From: Lateolabrax maculatus
Lineage: Eukaryota > Chordata > Actinopteri > Acropomatiformes > Lateolabracidae
Direction of reading: 5' to 3'
Assembly: GCA_031216445.1 (NCBI GenBank)
Contig: CM062215.1
Location: 1,682,001 to 1,746,000 of the forward strand
DNA: 64,000 bases
Under the pieces are notes generated by a model that did not search any database, was not told where the DNA came from, and was given only the letters and a program-made list of their open reading frames with translations. Of the stretch, positions 1 to 13,379 are shown piece after piece. Both the position numbers and the translations under genes were made by a program. Each line of letters begins with the position of its first letter. Position 1 is the stretch's first letter.

Positions 1-841
1 CCTCTTTTAATGTGTGTATCTGTAGAAACAGTGTGTTCTTAAGTGCTCTCATCAAAACAATGAAGAGTTGCAGTCTTCTTTTTCCAACAGCCTCAACATG
101 TTGCCAAAGGAAACAGACAGCGTAGCCTGTTGCTTTAGAGTCATCAATTATTTGGCCGCGCTGGTCACTTAGTGTTGGCTGAGCAAATGTGTTTGGAGGC
201 CGCGCCGGGAGTCTGGTTACTTTGAGACTTCACTGTAAGAGCAGGGTGAGGCTGTGGACTCCAGCAGAGTCACCCAGCGCTTTTATTTTGAAAGAGGATC
301 AGAGGCGAGAGAGAGTTTTGATTCAGATTCAGATCGATTAATGTAGGAACATGTTTACATAAATAATACAGGAGAGCTGAAGCAATTAGTAAAGTAACTT
401 CTGGTTTTCTGTGTTTTATATCATTTTTAATTGAATATATGGGATTGGCATTTCTTCACTGTTTCATGGACCAAATGATCGCTGAGGATTTAGCTGATTT
501 AAGAGTTGTTATTTCCGTAAGTCAAGTTGGAACAACCTGTACAGCCTCGTTGATCTCATCCACGCTTGTTGCCATTTTTGTGACATTTTTCTGGCTCTGG
601 CACAGGAAGATGGCATTTTAATCCTGCCTATGAATCTCTGATAAGTCTGTTGTTTTTTGATTCGGGGAAACCGACGTCGACACAACACCAGACCTATTTG
701 AATCCCTGAGAAATTGGAGATGAGGGCAGCGAATCAGCGGTCATTAAACAGGCTAGTGTGAACCACAAATAAGATAAACAACAGTCATTTAACACATGTG
801 ACATATACACCCCAGAAATATACAAATTTATCATTATCTGA

Positions 842-955
842 TTAAGTTTGTATTTTCTTACAGCTTTGTCTGTACTTGTTACGCACCAATACACCACAGC
901 AAATTCCTTGTATGTGAAAACCCACATGGCAATAAATCCGATCCTGATTCTGATT
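842..955 (+). mobile_element. 3' end of a LINE-like element
   Basis: The run gcaaattccttgtatgtgaa, then acccacatggcaataaatcc, then gatcctgattctgattcag resembles the common 3' tail of a teleost non-LTR retrotransposon, which ends in GATTCT-type short repeats. Only the tail is present, as expected for 5' truncation. Family assignment is from memory. Confidence 0.6.
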
Positions 956-1973
956 CAGTAGCCAGTAATTCTCTTGATTGCAACACACATCATAGACCAA
1001 ATTATTACAGTTATTAGGGGTTGACAACAGATTTATCAATAAGGAGAAGAGACGAGTAGAAGCTTGCCTGTAAGCAACATATTGAAAAAACAAATTTACC
1101 TCATGATGTGGACGGAGATCTAAGTTTTCATAATAGCTATTGAGAACACACACATGCATACACGGATACGTCACCCTCCCTCCCACGAGCCCCACCCATT
1201 TCCTGTGGCGGCCCCTGCAGCACCCCGGGGCCCCTTTTCCTCCAACTGTTCGGCCTTCTCCTCATCGTCTGAAGTTCACAGCTCCTCCAACCCCTCCGCC
1301 CCCACCTCCACCACCCCCCTCCAACTCAAACAAACGCTGCAGGAGTCCAGTTTGTTGTTACAGCAGGGAGGCCTGTTCGCACGGCACGCCTGCACCAGAC
1401 AACTCAGGGCTTTATGCATTCATGAAACTCTCCAACACACACCGAAAGGTCCCCCAATTTTACTTCTCCTTCGCTGCTTCAAAGGCTCTTTTAAAGCTGA
1501 CTTTTAGTGCATGCATCAGACTGCATTTTAAGTGCATTGTGGTGCATGTGATTATCCACATTTGAGGCTTTTTTTAAGCATTAAAAAGTCCTCATTACTG
1601 CTGCTTTTGAGGTTTACTTTTTCATAATGTAATGACAAGTTTGTTTGTCCACCTTAGATGAATCCAGAGAGCAATGTGGGCTCTGTCTGCTTCACTGAAA
1701 ACAGTTGTCCTTTAATTTCCTGGTACCTTTTTATCGTTCTTGATTATATTTTATAGTTTTACCCATTTCATTAGCTTTTGCCTGCAGGAAATGCTGTTGT
1801 TAGAGCAACTCCGTCATAATGTGATCTATTTGTGTGCTGAAAGCGGATGTTTGGGTGAGACAAATGTAAATGACTCAAAGGTGTAAATGCAAGTGTGAAT
1901 GTGTCAATATGTGTTAGGCTTGTGATAGACTTGTTTTCCAGGGTATATATTATAGGCTGGTATAGCTTCCAGC

Positions 1974-2003
1974 ATAATAATAATAATAATAATAATAATA
2001 ATT
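1974..2003. repeat. (TAA)n microsatellite
   Basis: About ten perfect ATA/TAA units. Confidence 0.95.
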
Positions 2004-2079
2004 TTCTGTCCATTATTTCTCTCTGTCTGTCTCTTTCTTTCTTTGCTTCTCTCTAATTGTGATAGTAAACCTTATTTAC

Positions 2080-2295
2080 AGAGGAGGCTTTTATAACATT
2101 AAACATAAAGTTTATAAAGCACTTAAACAGTCAAATAAAAGTAGACATCAAAGTCAGGAAATGATTGAAAGTGGAGAGGGCACCATACGATAAAAGGACA
2201 AGGACAAAGGGTAAAAATAATAGTGAAAACAATAAAATAAAGGAGATCATGTAAAAGCAAGTCCATAAAATTAGGTTTTACAGCGTGATTTTAAA
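2080..2295. repeat. Decayed interspersed repeat (TTTATAAAGCACTT type)
   Basis: The segment starting tttataaagcacttaaacag and running through acaataaaataaagga to ttttaaaaggcaatactga resembles a common fish repeat that carries the words 'tttataaagcactt' and 'acaaagtgctttacag'. A related fragment lies at 38030-38170. It is heavily decayed. Confidence 0.4.
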
Positions 2296-4108
2296 AGGCA
2301 ATACTGATACTGATACAGCACAGCTGCTGAAGTCAAGATTTTAATTCCCAGTAACTTGCATCAACTGTATTTTACAAATATATCGATTAAGAAGCTGTAT
2401 TCAATGTGGATCAGTCACGTCTGTCTGGTTTAATAAGGTCAGTATTGGTGCCAATTTAGATCTGGTGGACTGGATTGGTGCAGCTGCTGGGTTTTTAAGC
2501 TGTCGAAGAGTCAAACTGTTTTCTCTGGCTTCCACTTGAGGCAACCAAAGGTTAAAATGAATGCAATGCAGCATTAATAAGCAAAATACCAAATTCACAA
2601 AATTTGGTTCAAGAGACCTTCATATAATTATATAATTCTCACATTTAAGTAAAACTTGTTACATAAATGATAAAAAAATTACTTGATTAATCGTTTCAGC
2701 TCTCCTTGGTATGCTATCCCCAATTCCCTACCCAGATACAATCATATCAAGAGTTAAGTTGGTATAAATACTTTGGATTTCCATACCTGTATTCTCTGTT
2801 GATGTGGAAATAATAGCTCTCTTTTTGGAAGAGGACTTTTTACAACCTCAAGGGCCCCTTGAACATCCTTGGATCCCAGTTTGGAAATCAGCGATTCACC
2901 AATAGTAAAAATACTTCTTCTATTCATCCACACAGTATAAACGTGTACATACGGTCAAAAGAGGATGATATCTTCACTTTGACTGACTTTTGTACAAAAG
3001 TCGACCATGTTACGTGAACGCATGTTGGGAGAAGAGGCCCGGACAGCGACAAGGCAGGAAGTGGCTTTGATATTCTTAGCCCTTGAGCCTACACTGAGCT
3101 TTTCCAACCTTGGCATCTGGGAAAATAGGCATATTTTCCAAGCAGAAGCACAACATGTGGACAAACCCAAAATTCACATTGTCACATAGATGTTGATTTA
3201 TAACTTTAGGTTCTAAAAACGTCTAACAAAGGTCTAAAAACTGTATGTACTGGGTAGCGGCTGAGAAAGAAAGCCCTGTATCTTCACCACTTTTGTCATT
3301 TCATAAATCACAGACATGAAAATATCCTTTGTTAGCTGCTCAATGAAGCCGTCAACAGGCTAGTAACGATTCACTGTGCTGCTGTGTGTGGCCTCTGTGC
3401 AGTCCAGACGCTGATGGCGGCAGGAGTTTTTCAATTAGATTACTCTTCATGAGGAATTCAGATGAACCACACGACCTGAGAAGGAGCCTGAGAAAGCCTG
3501 GTGTTTGCCAACAAAGACATGCCTCCTCCACTGTCATTTAAACACAGTCTAAACTTTTTATTTACCATAATAAAGACTAAATATATTTCTCCAAACACCT
3601 AGAGTTTAAGAGTACTATAGGACAGATGGATACCTCCCAAAGTGGCCAAACTTTTAAATTATACCTTTAAACGTACTGAGATACATTATCCTAGATGTAG
3701 TGGTTGATTGTAGCACTAAAACATATTTGCAACTATGAAGAAAATGGTAAACAAACTGAGTTTCAGTGTTGTCTCTATTCTATTTTATTTTTCATTTAAC
3801 AAAAAAAGCCAAAGTTTTCTAATCAAAGAACCATTAAACAAGAGCAGAAATCTGACCAGACAGTCAAAATATCACAGAAAGTGAGTACAATAAGTGTTTC
3901 CAAGGATTATTTCTTTATATTTAGTTTTTAGAGCTGTTTCTCAAACTGTTGCATCAGACTCTCTTCCATTTGCTATGTAAGTTGCATTATTGGAAATTTT
4001 GGTAATCAGTCCATTTGTCTGCTGAAACAGACATTCACAGTTTCCAAAACAGACTGAGTGTCTGTGGCCTTGGTGAATCCCTCATTGTGATCGCGGCGTT
4101 ACCAAACA

Positions 4109-4141
4109 CACCAGCCCGAGTCAGACTGACTCGGGCTGGTG
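4109..4141. repeat. Perfect 15-bp inverted repeat (hairpin)
   Basis: Left arm 4109-4123 (caccagcccgagtca) and right arm 4127-4141 are exact reverse complements around a 3-nt centre. It is GC-rich and should extrude as a stable hairpin. It is followed by a GC-rich non-repetitive block to about 4360. Confidence 0.95.
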
Positions 4142-4737
4142 GTGAATTTCCCAGCATGCCCTCTCAGTGAACAAAGACGACCCGGGAGTGTAAAGGCTCA
4201 TGGGAAGGCCAGGCCAACACGTCGCTCCAGCAGGATGTGGCTGAGAAAGGAACGCTCTGTGTCCGTCCTCTCGTCCCTGTCTCTCCTCCAGGGCCGAGCC
4301 GCGGGACGGGGGCAGACGGGCCGATGGGAAACGCCCGGGGGTTCGATCCCATGGCCGATGCTCACAACACCATCATTGTTCAACACTGAACATTTCAGAC
4401 CTCCCTCATCTTTAGACACAGCTCTGTTTTTATCCTCAGTGTCTCTCTCTGTCTTTTTGTCTCGTCTTCTATTCTTCCTTCTTTGCCTCATTTGACAAAA
4501 AAAGTTATTTTTAACTTGCATAAACTTAAAATAACAAACTTTTATATACCTTTCATATAAGCAGTCATACACAGTCACAAAACACTTGGAACACACATTT
4601 GCTATTATTATTGTTGTTGTTTATAAAGACACATACATTACTGAATGGACCTACTGTGCACAGACCCAGGGGCCCAATCGGTCAGGGGGCCTCTATTTGA
4701 AGTGACTCGGTGGAAAGTCACTCAAAAGACAGAATGT

Positions 4738-4925
4738 CCTCAAAGAGACGCAAAACGACAACAAAGGCATGTAAAATGAGACACAAAACAAGACTCAAAA
4801 TTAGACAAAATGGTGCAAAATGGCCACAAAGCATCCGAAAACAACCACAGAGACACACAAAACGGCCATAAAAAGACATAAAACGACCACAAAGAGATGC
4901 TAAAGAGACAAAACGTCTAGAAGAA
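4738..4925. repeat. Degenerate ~21-nt minisatellite (acaaagagacacaaaatggcc type)
   Basis: Repeated words caaagagac, caaaacgac, caaaatggccacaaag and aaaacgaccacaaagagat give about nine imperfect units. It is preceded by a ggggcccaatcggtcagggg block that often accompanies this repeat in percomorphs (from memory). Confidence 0.75.
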
Positions 4926-5646
4926 GATGTAGAACCCTAACAATATGCTTTTAGTAATTTCTATATATAATATATATTTATAAATATCTTTTATCTTTCA
5001 TCTTTAATTGCTTTGCATCTAATCTAAGTAAACTAAAAGTAGTAAAAATAAGCACAACATTAACAACCATTTTATCAAAAATAGTTTGAAATAAACAGTT
5101 TAACTGTTGGTGTCAATATGTAATTTAAATTGTTAGACAATGCTGCTTTCTTTTCTCAAGTTTTTCATTATTTCTGCTGTATCATTTGCGTGGGAGGACA
5201 TGTTTACTTGGCTGACAAAGGATAAAGAAAGCCTTAGCACACCTGAGAGTCGGCGGTAATGACTGGCATGAAAGTGAAGAATGACACAAGAACAACCACT
5301 GCACTGCCTACACTTGCAGATAAATCAATGCTTTATCTTAAGAGGCAGCTTTTGAAACAAAGAAGCCTATTTGGGATCCATGTTTCTTCTTCTTTTGTTC
5401 ATCATTGAAATATTTTGCCCACAAAATAGTTGTTTCTGATGAAGATCCTCTGTGTTTCTTGAAATCCGGAGCGATGAATTTGAGGTTGCAACATTTTCCC
5501 AGAGTGGATGCGTTTTGGTTTTGGGAGTGAAGTCTTCATTGTGCTGTTGATGAGGCCCCAGCTGAGGAGATTTCTGGCTGTGGAGAGCCGTAATTTGTGG
5601 TCTTATAATAGCTCGGCTGCACTTCCCTCCTCTGCTGGGCCTCAGG

Positions 5647-5648
<2 letters not shown>

Positions 5649-5682
<34 letters not shown>
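5649..5682. repeat. (AC)17 microsatellite
   Basis: Perfect AC dinucleotide run, followed by acatgcatacatgcatgtat. Confidence 0.97.
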
Positions 5683-5685
<3 letters not shown>

Positions 5686-6139
5686 CATACATGCATGTAT
5701 ACACACTTGCTTTTTTTCTTTGTTACACATTCAGTATTTTCTTGCTCACACTAACCCTTCCCCCTCCTCCTCCATGCGTTTTCCAGATGTGTTTCCAGTG
5801 GACAGTTTCAGACCTCAGTCGGTATTCCCAGCTGATTAAAACAGATAGGAGTTGTTCAGCTTCCTCTGTCTGACCCCCCTGACCCCCAGCTTGACCTCTG
5901 ACCTGTCTCATGGTCGAGGGCGGAGGCGGGTCAAGGGGTCACGGTGCTGTAAGGGGGACTGGAGTTGACGTAACAATCTCCGCTCAAAGTCCAGTTGCCT
6001 ATGTTGGCTTAAAGGTTTGACTGTTTGATGTGGTCAAAAGCTCCAGAACCAGCTAGTAAGTTGACTTTTAGTGACCTTGAGTGAGAGAGTTTAATTAACT
6101 CCATGAGTTTATTTCTTAAATCGAGTTGATGTCGCTGTT

Positions 6140-6395
6140 AAAGATGGTTCAGCTGAAATGAACAACTATTTCCATTATTCGGTTGATAATTTAGTCTATA
6201 AAATGATATAAAAAATAATAAAAATGCAAAAATCACGTTCCCAGAGCACAAGGCGATGTCATCAAATCCGATGAATTGTCTAAATCCTCCAAAAGCTCCA
6301 GCTAAACTTCACATTTGAGAACCTAAGTATTACATTTTTACCTGATAAATGACATAAGTAATCAGTTATCTCAAGTGTTTTGACTAATTCAGCAC
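6140..6395 (+). mobile_element. Decayed AT-rich MITE-like repeat
   Basis: Shows the family words in order: gtctataaaatg, cacgttcccagagcacaagg, cacatttgagaa, aatgacataagtaatcag. The intact percomorph element starts GGCTGCAACTAA and ends TTGCAGCTCT. No coding capacity. Confidence 0.6.
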
Positions 6396-7179
6396 TTGAG
6401 GTTAAAAATAGTGTAAATGCACAATTAAAAACAGACAAAGAGTGTTATATGTAACATTCATGCTCGTCATTTTTTACCATTCATTTAAATTTTAAGTAAA
6501 CTTAGACACATAAAAATGTGTTTTAAGTATGAAAAAAGGTACAATAAATGAATTGAATCAAAAAAAAAAAACCTAGTATAATTATCTGTAGAAGCCAAAC
6601 TGCAGGTAAAATAGTTTTTCAGACTAACGTAAGGTAACCCTGGGAGTGTCGACTTTGGTTTTGAACCCGCTGTCCCTGCTGTGCCTCGACTTCTTCACCC
6701 TTCTGCTTTTTTTCCTGCTGTTTGACTGACAGGCTGATTCGAGGCGTCGACAGACACAAACCGGTGTTGGCGTTCACCTTTGTGGTTGTTTCTGAGGTTT
6801 TGAACACAGCGACATTGTGCAGTGACATGTAAAAACAAAATAAAAACTTGAAAAGTAAGTCCTGGTACATATTCACTGTTTGGCAGGACTTCCGAGCCGT
6901 CAGGAAACAGATGCCTGGTTTAACTGTGTTTGGTGGGACCTGCCTGTGCCCCGAGGCTAACTGAAGGGCTGCCGTGGAACTAAATCCAGGCTAGGATGTC
7001 GGTCAGGGAGGTCCTGGAATATTAGGGACTTTTAGGGATGCATTATAAATCAGGTCAGGGGTCTGATAAGTTATTTCCCTGCTGGTAAACATGAGTAAAC
7101 TTTCACTGTAACGACTGTCCGACCCATGTTGCCCCCCCAAATTATACTGTCAAACAAACTGTTAATCTGCAACTGTGAA

Positions 7180-7380
7180 ACTCATTGTAATGCTGAAACG
7201 ATTTAAATGATTAGTCCAGTTTCTAAAATGTAAAAATATGCTGCTTTTCTCTCGTTTATATGTTTATAGGAATATATTTGGCTGTCTTTAGAGACATTGA
7301 AGTATTTTCACTATGAAATCATTAATTGATTATTTGATAAAAATAATTGTTGGATGATTGTTGGTTGACTATTTGTAGTT
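7180..7380 (-). mobile_element. Decayed AT-rich MITE-like repeat, reverse
   Basis: Begins with tgctgaaacgatttaaatgatt and ends with the reversed 5' part (ttttcactatgaaatcattaa). The central part is lost. Confidence 0.45.
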
Positions 7381-8639
7381 TTGTTGGCCCCGTTTTAAAG
7401 TTTCCTCGAACCATCAACATCCCTCCAGCAGTGTGAGGCTCGATACTGCAGCCACATTCAGATTTATGCTTTCTTTACTTCTTTCCTGCTCGTTTTCTAC
7501 CAAGATTTGTTTATTTTTTTGTACTGATGCTGAACAACTTCGGATCCATTTTTGAACAAAGAGGAAGAAGATTAAAAAAAGAGAGAAAGAGAGAGAACTG
7601 GTTTGTGTCGGTGCATCAATATTTGTATTGGAAGGAGATACGAAGTCCAAAATAGAGACATTTAAAACACTGACACAAACCGGTTCTGTCAATGTAGAAT
7701 AAAGTAGACGAGAACAGAATAGAAAAGAAAATATTAAAAGAGAAAAGAAAGGAGGGAAGAAAAGGAAACAATTCATGTTTCAGGAGCCAGTCAGGATGTC
7801 ACAAATGAGCCAATCAGAGAGCAGAAAAGGTGGTTGTTGTGAATGATTTAATGTCTTTGAGGGTTTTAGTGAAGAGAAATGTCTTTGTTTGGGGGTGTTG
7901 TTGTGGAGGGAGTCCTGGAATACGTCCTGGAAAGGTCCTGGAATAAGCCTCCAGTGTGTCCAGTGTGATAACATCGGACCTGCAGATCCTCTGCATGGAG
8001 GATCGCAGTCAAAACAGCAGCAGACAGGCGGTCGTGAACAAACCTGCCCAGGCATCTGGGGAAGACCACAGTGTCTGTGTGTCTGTGTGTTTTTAATCTA
8101 CTGCATTAGATTACAGCATTCTTCTTCTATGTCTTTTATTTATGTATTATCTTAACCTTTTAAATATGTTAAAAATATTATAAACATCTATAGGAATTAT
8201 TATTATTATTATTATAATTTATTTTGTCTGACCTGCAGTCTAAAAGCCAGATAATTATCTTATTTTATAATTAGCTAAATTAAAAACTAAAACGGTTGCT
8301 TATTGATTTTCTGCCTGTCAACTGATAGATTAACCAGGACCAGATTAAAAATGGACCCATGGAAAACTGACATGCAAATGTTGATTCTTTCTAAAAGAGG
8401 ATCTGAAAGGGATCTGGACAGCCCGAAAGACAATTCGACCTGATTGAAAGTGTGGCCAATAAAGAGGGCGCAGCAGCTGTCAATCAGATTAGACTGAATA
8501 TAATTTGGACCTGGCTGGGGACAATTCAGCGTCACTCGGAGCTGAGTGGACCCCTGTAGACCTCTAACAGACGCACACATGGAGCTGGTTGCAGCTAAAA
8601 ACGTCACTTCAGTTCTCAAACCCCGAGACGTTATTTTAA

Positions 8640-9690
8640 TAATACTTGATCAATGAGTGAATAAGGTTAGTTAGCATAATCAGATATTCCCCTCTCATTA
8701 TTAACTGTATGAATACTACAAACTCTGACACACATATTTGTCTTCTGTGTATGCAGACATGTTTAAAACAGACACCTCAATTTACAAAAGATATATCTTT
8801 ATCTCTTTGGCTTGTTGCTACAGAGACTTCCTGTTTACGTAGTCGATTGCTCTTGATTGGACACCACTACAGGTGTTTCCTAGCAACCAGTTTACACATT
8901 ACTAAAGTCTTTACTAATGAAGCAACCTTTAGTAAATCACAGCTTTGAAACCAGGTAGTAGTCATGAATAGCTGGTGCAGCCCAGTGCTGACCACAGCTC
9001 CCTGGAATAATGAAGTCCCCTGGAGTCAAACCATTTCCTCTCTCTGCTATTTGGAGTAGCGCGTGCAGCTTTGAGAGGAATTAGGAGGAGGATTTATCTG
9101 ATGTCAGACTGGATACTTTTTGTTTTATAAGAAGCTGATATAGTTTTACTCAGATTTAAAGAATAACTGCTTACAAAACACATGTGACTACAGGAATAAA
9201 CCAGAATATAAGCAGGGTAAACAAACTTATACAGTCGCTACTACTGTGTGTTTCCCTCAGACCAGAGTTTTAGAAAACGTCTCTGTATCCCTTCACATCC
9301 TAAACAGTCCAGGTCTCTATAGTAACATGCCAGGCATCACTAATCAATCACACATGTCCGAACTCTTTTCATCACAGTGTCCTACTCTACTATCAGTGAC
9401 ATCATCTGTTACTGGTAGGCACACTGTGTTTTCGTGCCATGATGTTGTTTCTCTATTCCTCATCAAACAAACCCAGTCTTTGGTCTTTTTCATCTGTCAG
9501 TGACTAAACGCTTACTCCTTTTTTTACCCAGAATCCTCAGCTCACATAGTGCGTTTCCTTGTCCAGCACCTGTCAGATTAATTGCTGCAGGATGGATTAT
9601 GTAGGTGTAATTGTAGTAAAATCTGGTTGTCTTAGCTGGTCATTATGTTTTTGTTTTTGTACGCTCAGTGTGTGATACTTCGACTGAGCC
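8640..9690. other. Unique sequence, no gene recognised
   Basis: No repeat family or exon recognised. It holds a GCGCGTGC word at 9059-9066 that matches an AHR/ARNT xenobiotic response core with acceptable flanks. Confidence 0.35.
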
Positions 9691-9760
9691 TCGTTGAGAT
9701 TTTTATCTCCATTATGCAAATTAGTGATTAGCTTTGCCGCCTCGCTCAGCTGTCCTCAAA
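9690..9760. promoter_or_regulatory. Candidate enhancer-like element with octamer motif
   Basis: A perfect POU octamer ATGCAAAT (9714-9721) is followed at once by tagtgattag, a homeodomain-type word, in a complex non-repetitive context. Function is inference from motifs only. Confidence 0.3.
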
Positions 9761-12700
9761 AATGTTGCACAAACAGCCGAACAGCAACACAGAGTGATGA
9801 AAAACGTGTTGTACCTGAAAGGAAACTCACTTTTGTTAATACGTGACGGGTAAAAGACGAGCATGTCTGTCAGTCAGTCGTCTGATCTAATCAGTGTATG
9901 AAAACATGGTCAAATGTAAACAAGTTTACTCTCTGCTCTCTATGGTTCATTGTATGTTGTGTAACATTAGATTTACAATGTAGTTTATGAACATTTAGAG
10001 GCCTCAATGTTTTATTAGACTCAGTAGAAGCAGAAGGATATGATTGGTCTGATATTCATCTGTCAATATTTCAGTTTTAATTTGAAGTGTCCTTACTGAG
10101 TGTTAATTAATGTATCCCTTGTTATTTCAGCCTGAGTCATTATTGACCTGACATTCACACTGTTGAGCGCAAAAAAAATATGCTGATAAAACCATTTGGT
10201 CCTCTAGATCTCAAGAAATAAAGCTGCATTGTAGATGCGTGAATTTTATTACCTAAGTAAATTTTACTTTTTTATTTGTAGGTTGCAGCCAGTTGCAGCA
10301 GCATTGACGGACCTTCTTTTATTTAAGAAAGAAGGACTGATAGTTTGTTCAGTAAACCACTGTTTGTGCTTTGATGCTTCCTGTCCTTCCTGTACTGTTT
10401 CACAGTAGACATTGAGGCTAAAGCATCAAAATAAATGACACTAAATGACTAAAATGGCAGAGTTACAAAGAAAACTGAGAAAAAATGTGTCAAGAAAATA
10501 AAACAGCAGGAGAAGTGGAAAAAGTCAAATTCATGGAGCAGATTTTAAAAACAACCCAAAGTTTAATGAGAAGCAGCAGATAAGTTCAGTTCGATCTGAG
10601 CTTTGGCCTGGCTTGCAGCTTTGCTTTGCTGCAGAGCTCCACGTGCTTCTCAGTTAATCGAGGGAAACCTGTAAAACACGTTGACTAATCTGTCCTCTGT
10701 GTCTTACAGGAAGTAATGTTTGTCAGAGGAAGTCAAGGCGGGAGGAAGCGCCTGGGGCGAAGTCGTGGTGGAGAGAAAGGTGTCTGCTAACCTCTGATCT
10801 AGCCACAGCCGGGGCCAAATGGGGCTAAACGGGGCTAGGATTAGCCAAAAAGACAGGCATTGTTATTTAAAAAAGTACAGGACGTGATGTGCTTTAGGTG
10901 TGCGGTTTTATGTGACTCCCTGTTTGCTGAGCGCTCACATGAACACAAAAGATACATCCTACTTTGAGTCCAAATTTGATCAAAACAGAGAGCAAAGATC
11001 AAACAAAATTTGCCAAAATGCTATTAGGGAACCAAATGTAAAGAATACAACTGAAAATTTAGAATCAGCTGGCCTTCTGAGAGCCAACAAGCTGCAGGAT
11101 TTCTCTCCAATCTAACACGACAGCAGCTGATTTCAATCTTCACCACAGCTTCGCAGCAGCTAATTAATAAAATGAGCCTCTGGTTGTGGTGATTCGCTTG
11201 GAGCGAAAAACAGCAGACTTTGCACAGCTGCTGCACACGAGTGCCCATCCATGATGCATGGAGCAGTGGATTTTCATACGTCAATCTGACATTTTGTCAT
11301 TTAAATATTTTATTGCATTTCATTGTGTTTTCTATTGCAGTTATAGTTTGACCTTGGGACAAGAGGAAATGATCTGAGAACTTTGTGGGACACCTTTTGC
11401 TACATAAGTAACTGAGTTACTTTTGTTGTGTGAAAGCTTTAAAAATTTAGTTAACAGTAGATTTTATCTAAAAAATGTCAATGTATTTCCACGCACTTCA
11501 CTGGAAACCTGGATTGACTCACTTCAATGTAAAAGAATATCGGTTTGAACTGAAAAATGTAGATCCTCCTGCATCAGACACCTCATGTTTAGATAGTGAG
11601 GCAACTGTTTACATTGTCATCTAGTGACTAAAGTGGTGACTAATTTGACCACAAGATGAGTTGCATCAAGAGCTGTCTAATCAGTCACATCACAAGTTTG
11701 CTTTTCAGTGATTAATCAGAGCAGCATATTCTGATGTCCAGGGAAAACACTACTCGCTGTTGTTTCTTAACACCTCTACCTTGATTTAAAGCTTGAAACA
11801 ATAACTTTGTCTTTTCTGGATTGTGACTTCTCTATTTGTTTATATGTTAGTTTTCCCCAGTCAGATCTGCTTTAAGTTACAGTAAGTTAAAAGTTATTTC
11901 AAAGGGAAATTCCTGTATTTCTCAACCTGGGTCTGATTCTCATAAATGTGGCCGCTCTATTTGTCTAAGTAACTTTGCACTCCTCACCTATGTTGCAGAA
12001 ATGACAGAACATGACTCAACAAGTGTGAATAAAGCCAATAAATGGAATTACATTCAAATCAACTTATACAAATATTTTTAAGCATTTGTCTAAATGACTA
12101 AAATGATTGACTCAATGATCAGAATAGTAGTTCTGAAATCGCAGGTGAGTGAAAATGTTATTTAAGGTCATGTTAACCTCATATTTTCCCATGACCGCTG
12201 TTAATATTTCGTGAGTCACTGCTGAGAAGTCTCATGGATATTTTGAGATTGTTCCAGTGTTTTTGATGCCACAGTTTGGAGAGGATTCAGTATGGCTCCT
12301 GTAGTTCAAAGCTAAATTGCAGTCTTCTTTTACTAACAAGAACCCTTTTTTAAAAGAGTGTTGCAGTGCAGACATTTCCAGAGTCAGGATACAGTTACTA
12401 AGCTGTCATGATCTCATTTTCCTCTGAGGAACAAGCTGCTTCCTGACTTCACTTCCCCTTTATTGACCCAAATCTGTCGGTCAAAGTTAGCATCTCCTTT
12501 CATTAGATAATCGGCAAGCTGTTGATAGATGTCCCTTATATAACAAGAAGCTCCTGCCAAGCGGTTTGATTGGTCAGAGACGCCTTCCAACAATGACGAT
12601 AATTCACGTAATGGCAGGGAGTTGTTATCAATCTTGATTAGTTTCTTTTGCTTTTTGTAATGCATTTTTTATAGTTTTTTCGTTGCTGTGGAGAAAACTT

Positions 12701-12954
12701 TTCAGCCAGAACACATGTTGGTTGTGTTGTTGATGTCAGACTACCTCTGAGGATGCTTTTAATTAAATTATAGGATCCTAAACTGGACCACAAATCACTA
12801 TCTTAGTTTTTAAAAAAAACATTTCAGGCATTAATGTAATTCTTTGATTTCAGTACTCCATCTTGAAGCTGTTTAAGTAATTTCACATCATGTCATTGTG
12901 TGAAGTGTCCTGCCATGCATCATCTTTTATAGGTTTTACATCAGAACCAGAATG

Positions 12955-13176
12955 AACTAATGATTAATCTGCTGATTATTTTCTCGTTAAATAAATTAGC
13001 CGTAATAAATTAGCCGTTTGATCTAAAGAACATCCCACCATTTTACCTCTTTAGAAGCTGAAACCAAAAATGTGTGCCTTTTTCTTTCTTGAAAAATTAC
13101 TGAAATGATTAATCCATTTATCAAGTGTTGTAGCTGATTAATTTCCTGCCGATTGAATAACTGTTGCAGCTCTGAG
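12955..13176 (+). mobile_element. AT-rich MITE-like repeat, internally deleted
   Basis: The 5' part (aactaatgattaatctgctgattattttctcg) joins directly to the 3' part (agaagctgaaaccaaaaatg, cttgaaaaattactgaaatg) and the copy ends tgttgcagctctgag, the family terminus. The middle is missing. This is the clearest terminus in the window. Confidence 0.7.
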
Positions 13177-13379
13177 TGCCGTTTATTCAGTGAGTGTGTC
13201 TGTTGTTTGGCCGTCATCTAATACTGAATCTAATAATACTTGTTTCTGAAAGCCTTTTGTTTCCTACAAACAATAACAGCTTTACTGACTGCAATATTTA
13301 AAGATTATCTGCTGTTATTCACGGTATTTAACCTTATAAGCGAACACCTCGTGATATAAGGGCTGCAGGATAAGTTCCT

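Noticed and set aside
1140..1565. Pro-rich open frames
   Set aside because: Two overlapping frames over a C-rich stretch; low complexity and no domain.
4338..4350. GGTTCGATCCC resembling a tRNA B-box
   Set aside because: No A-box at proper distance and no cloverleaf: acceptor and anticodon stems cannot be formed from 4280-4365.
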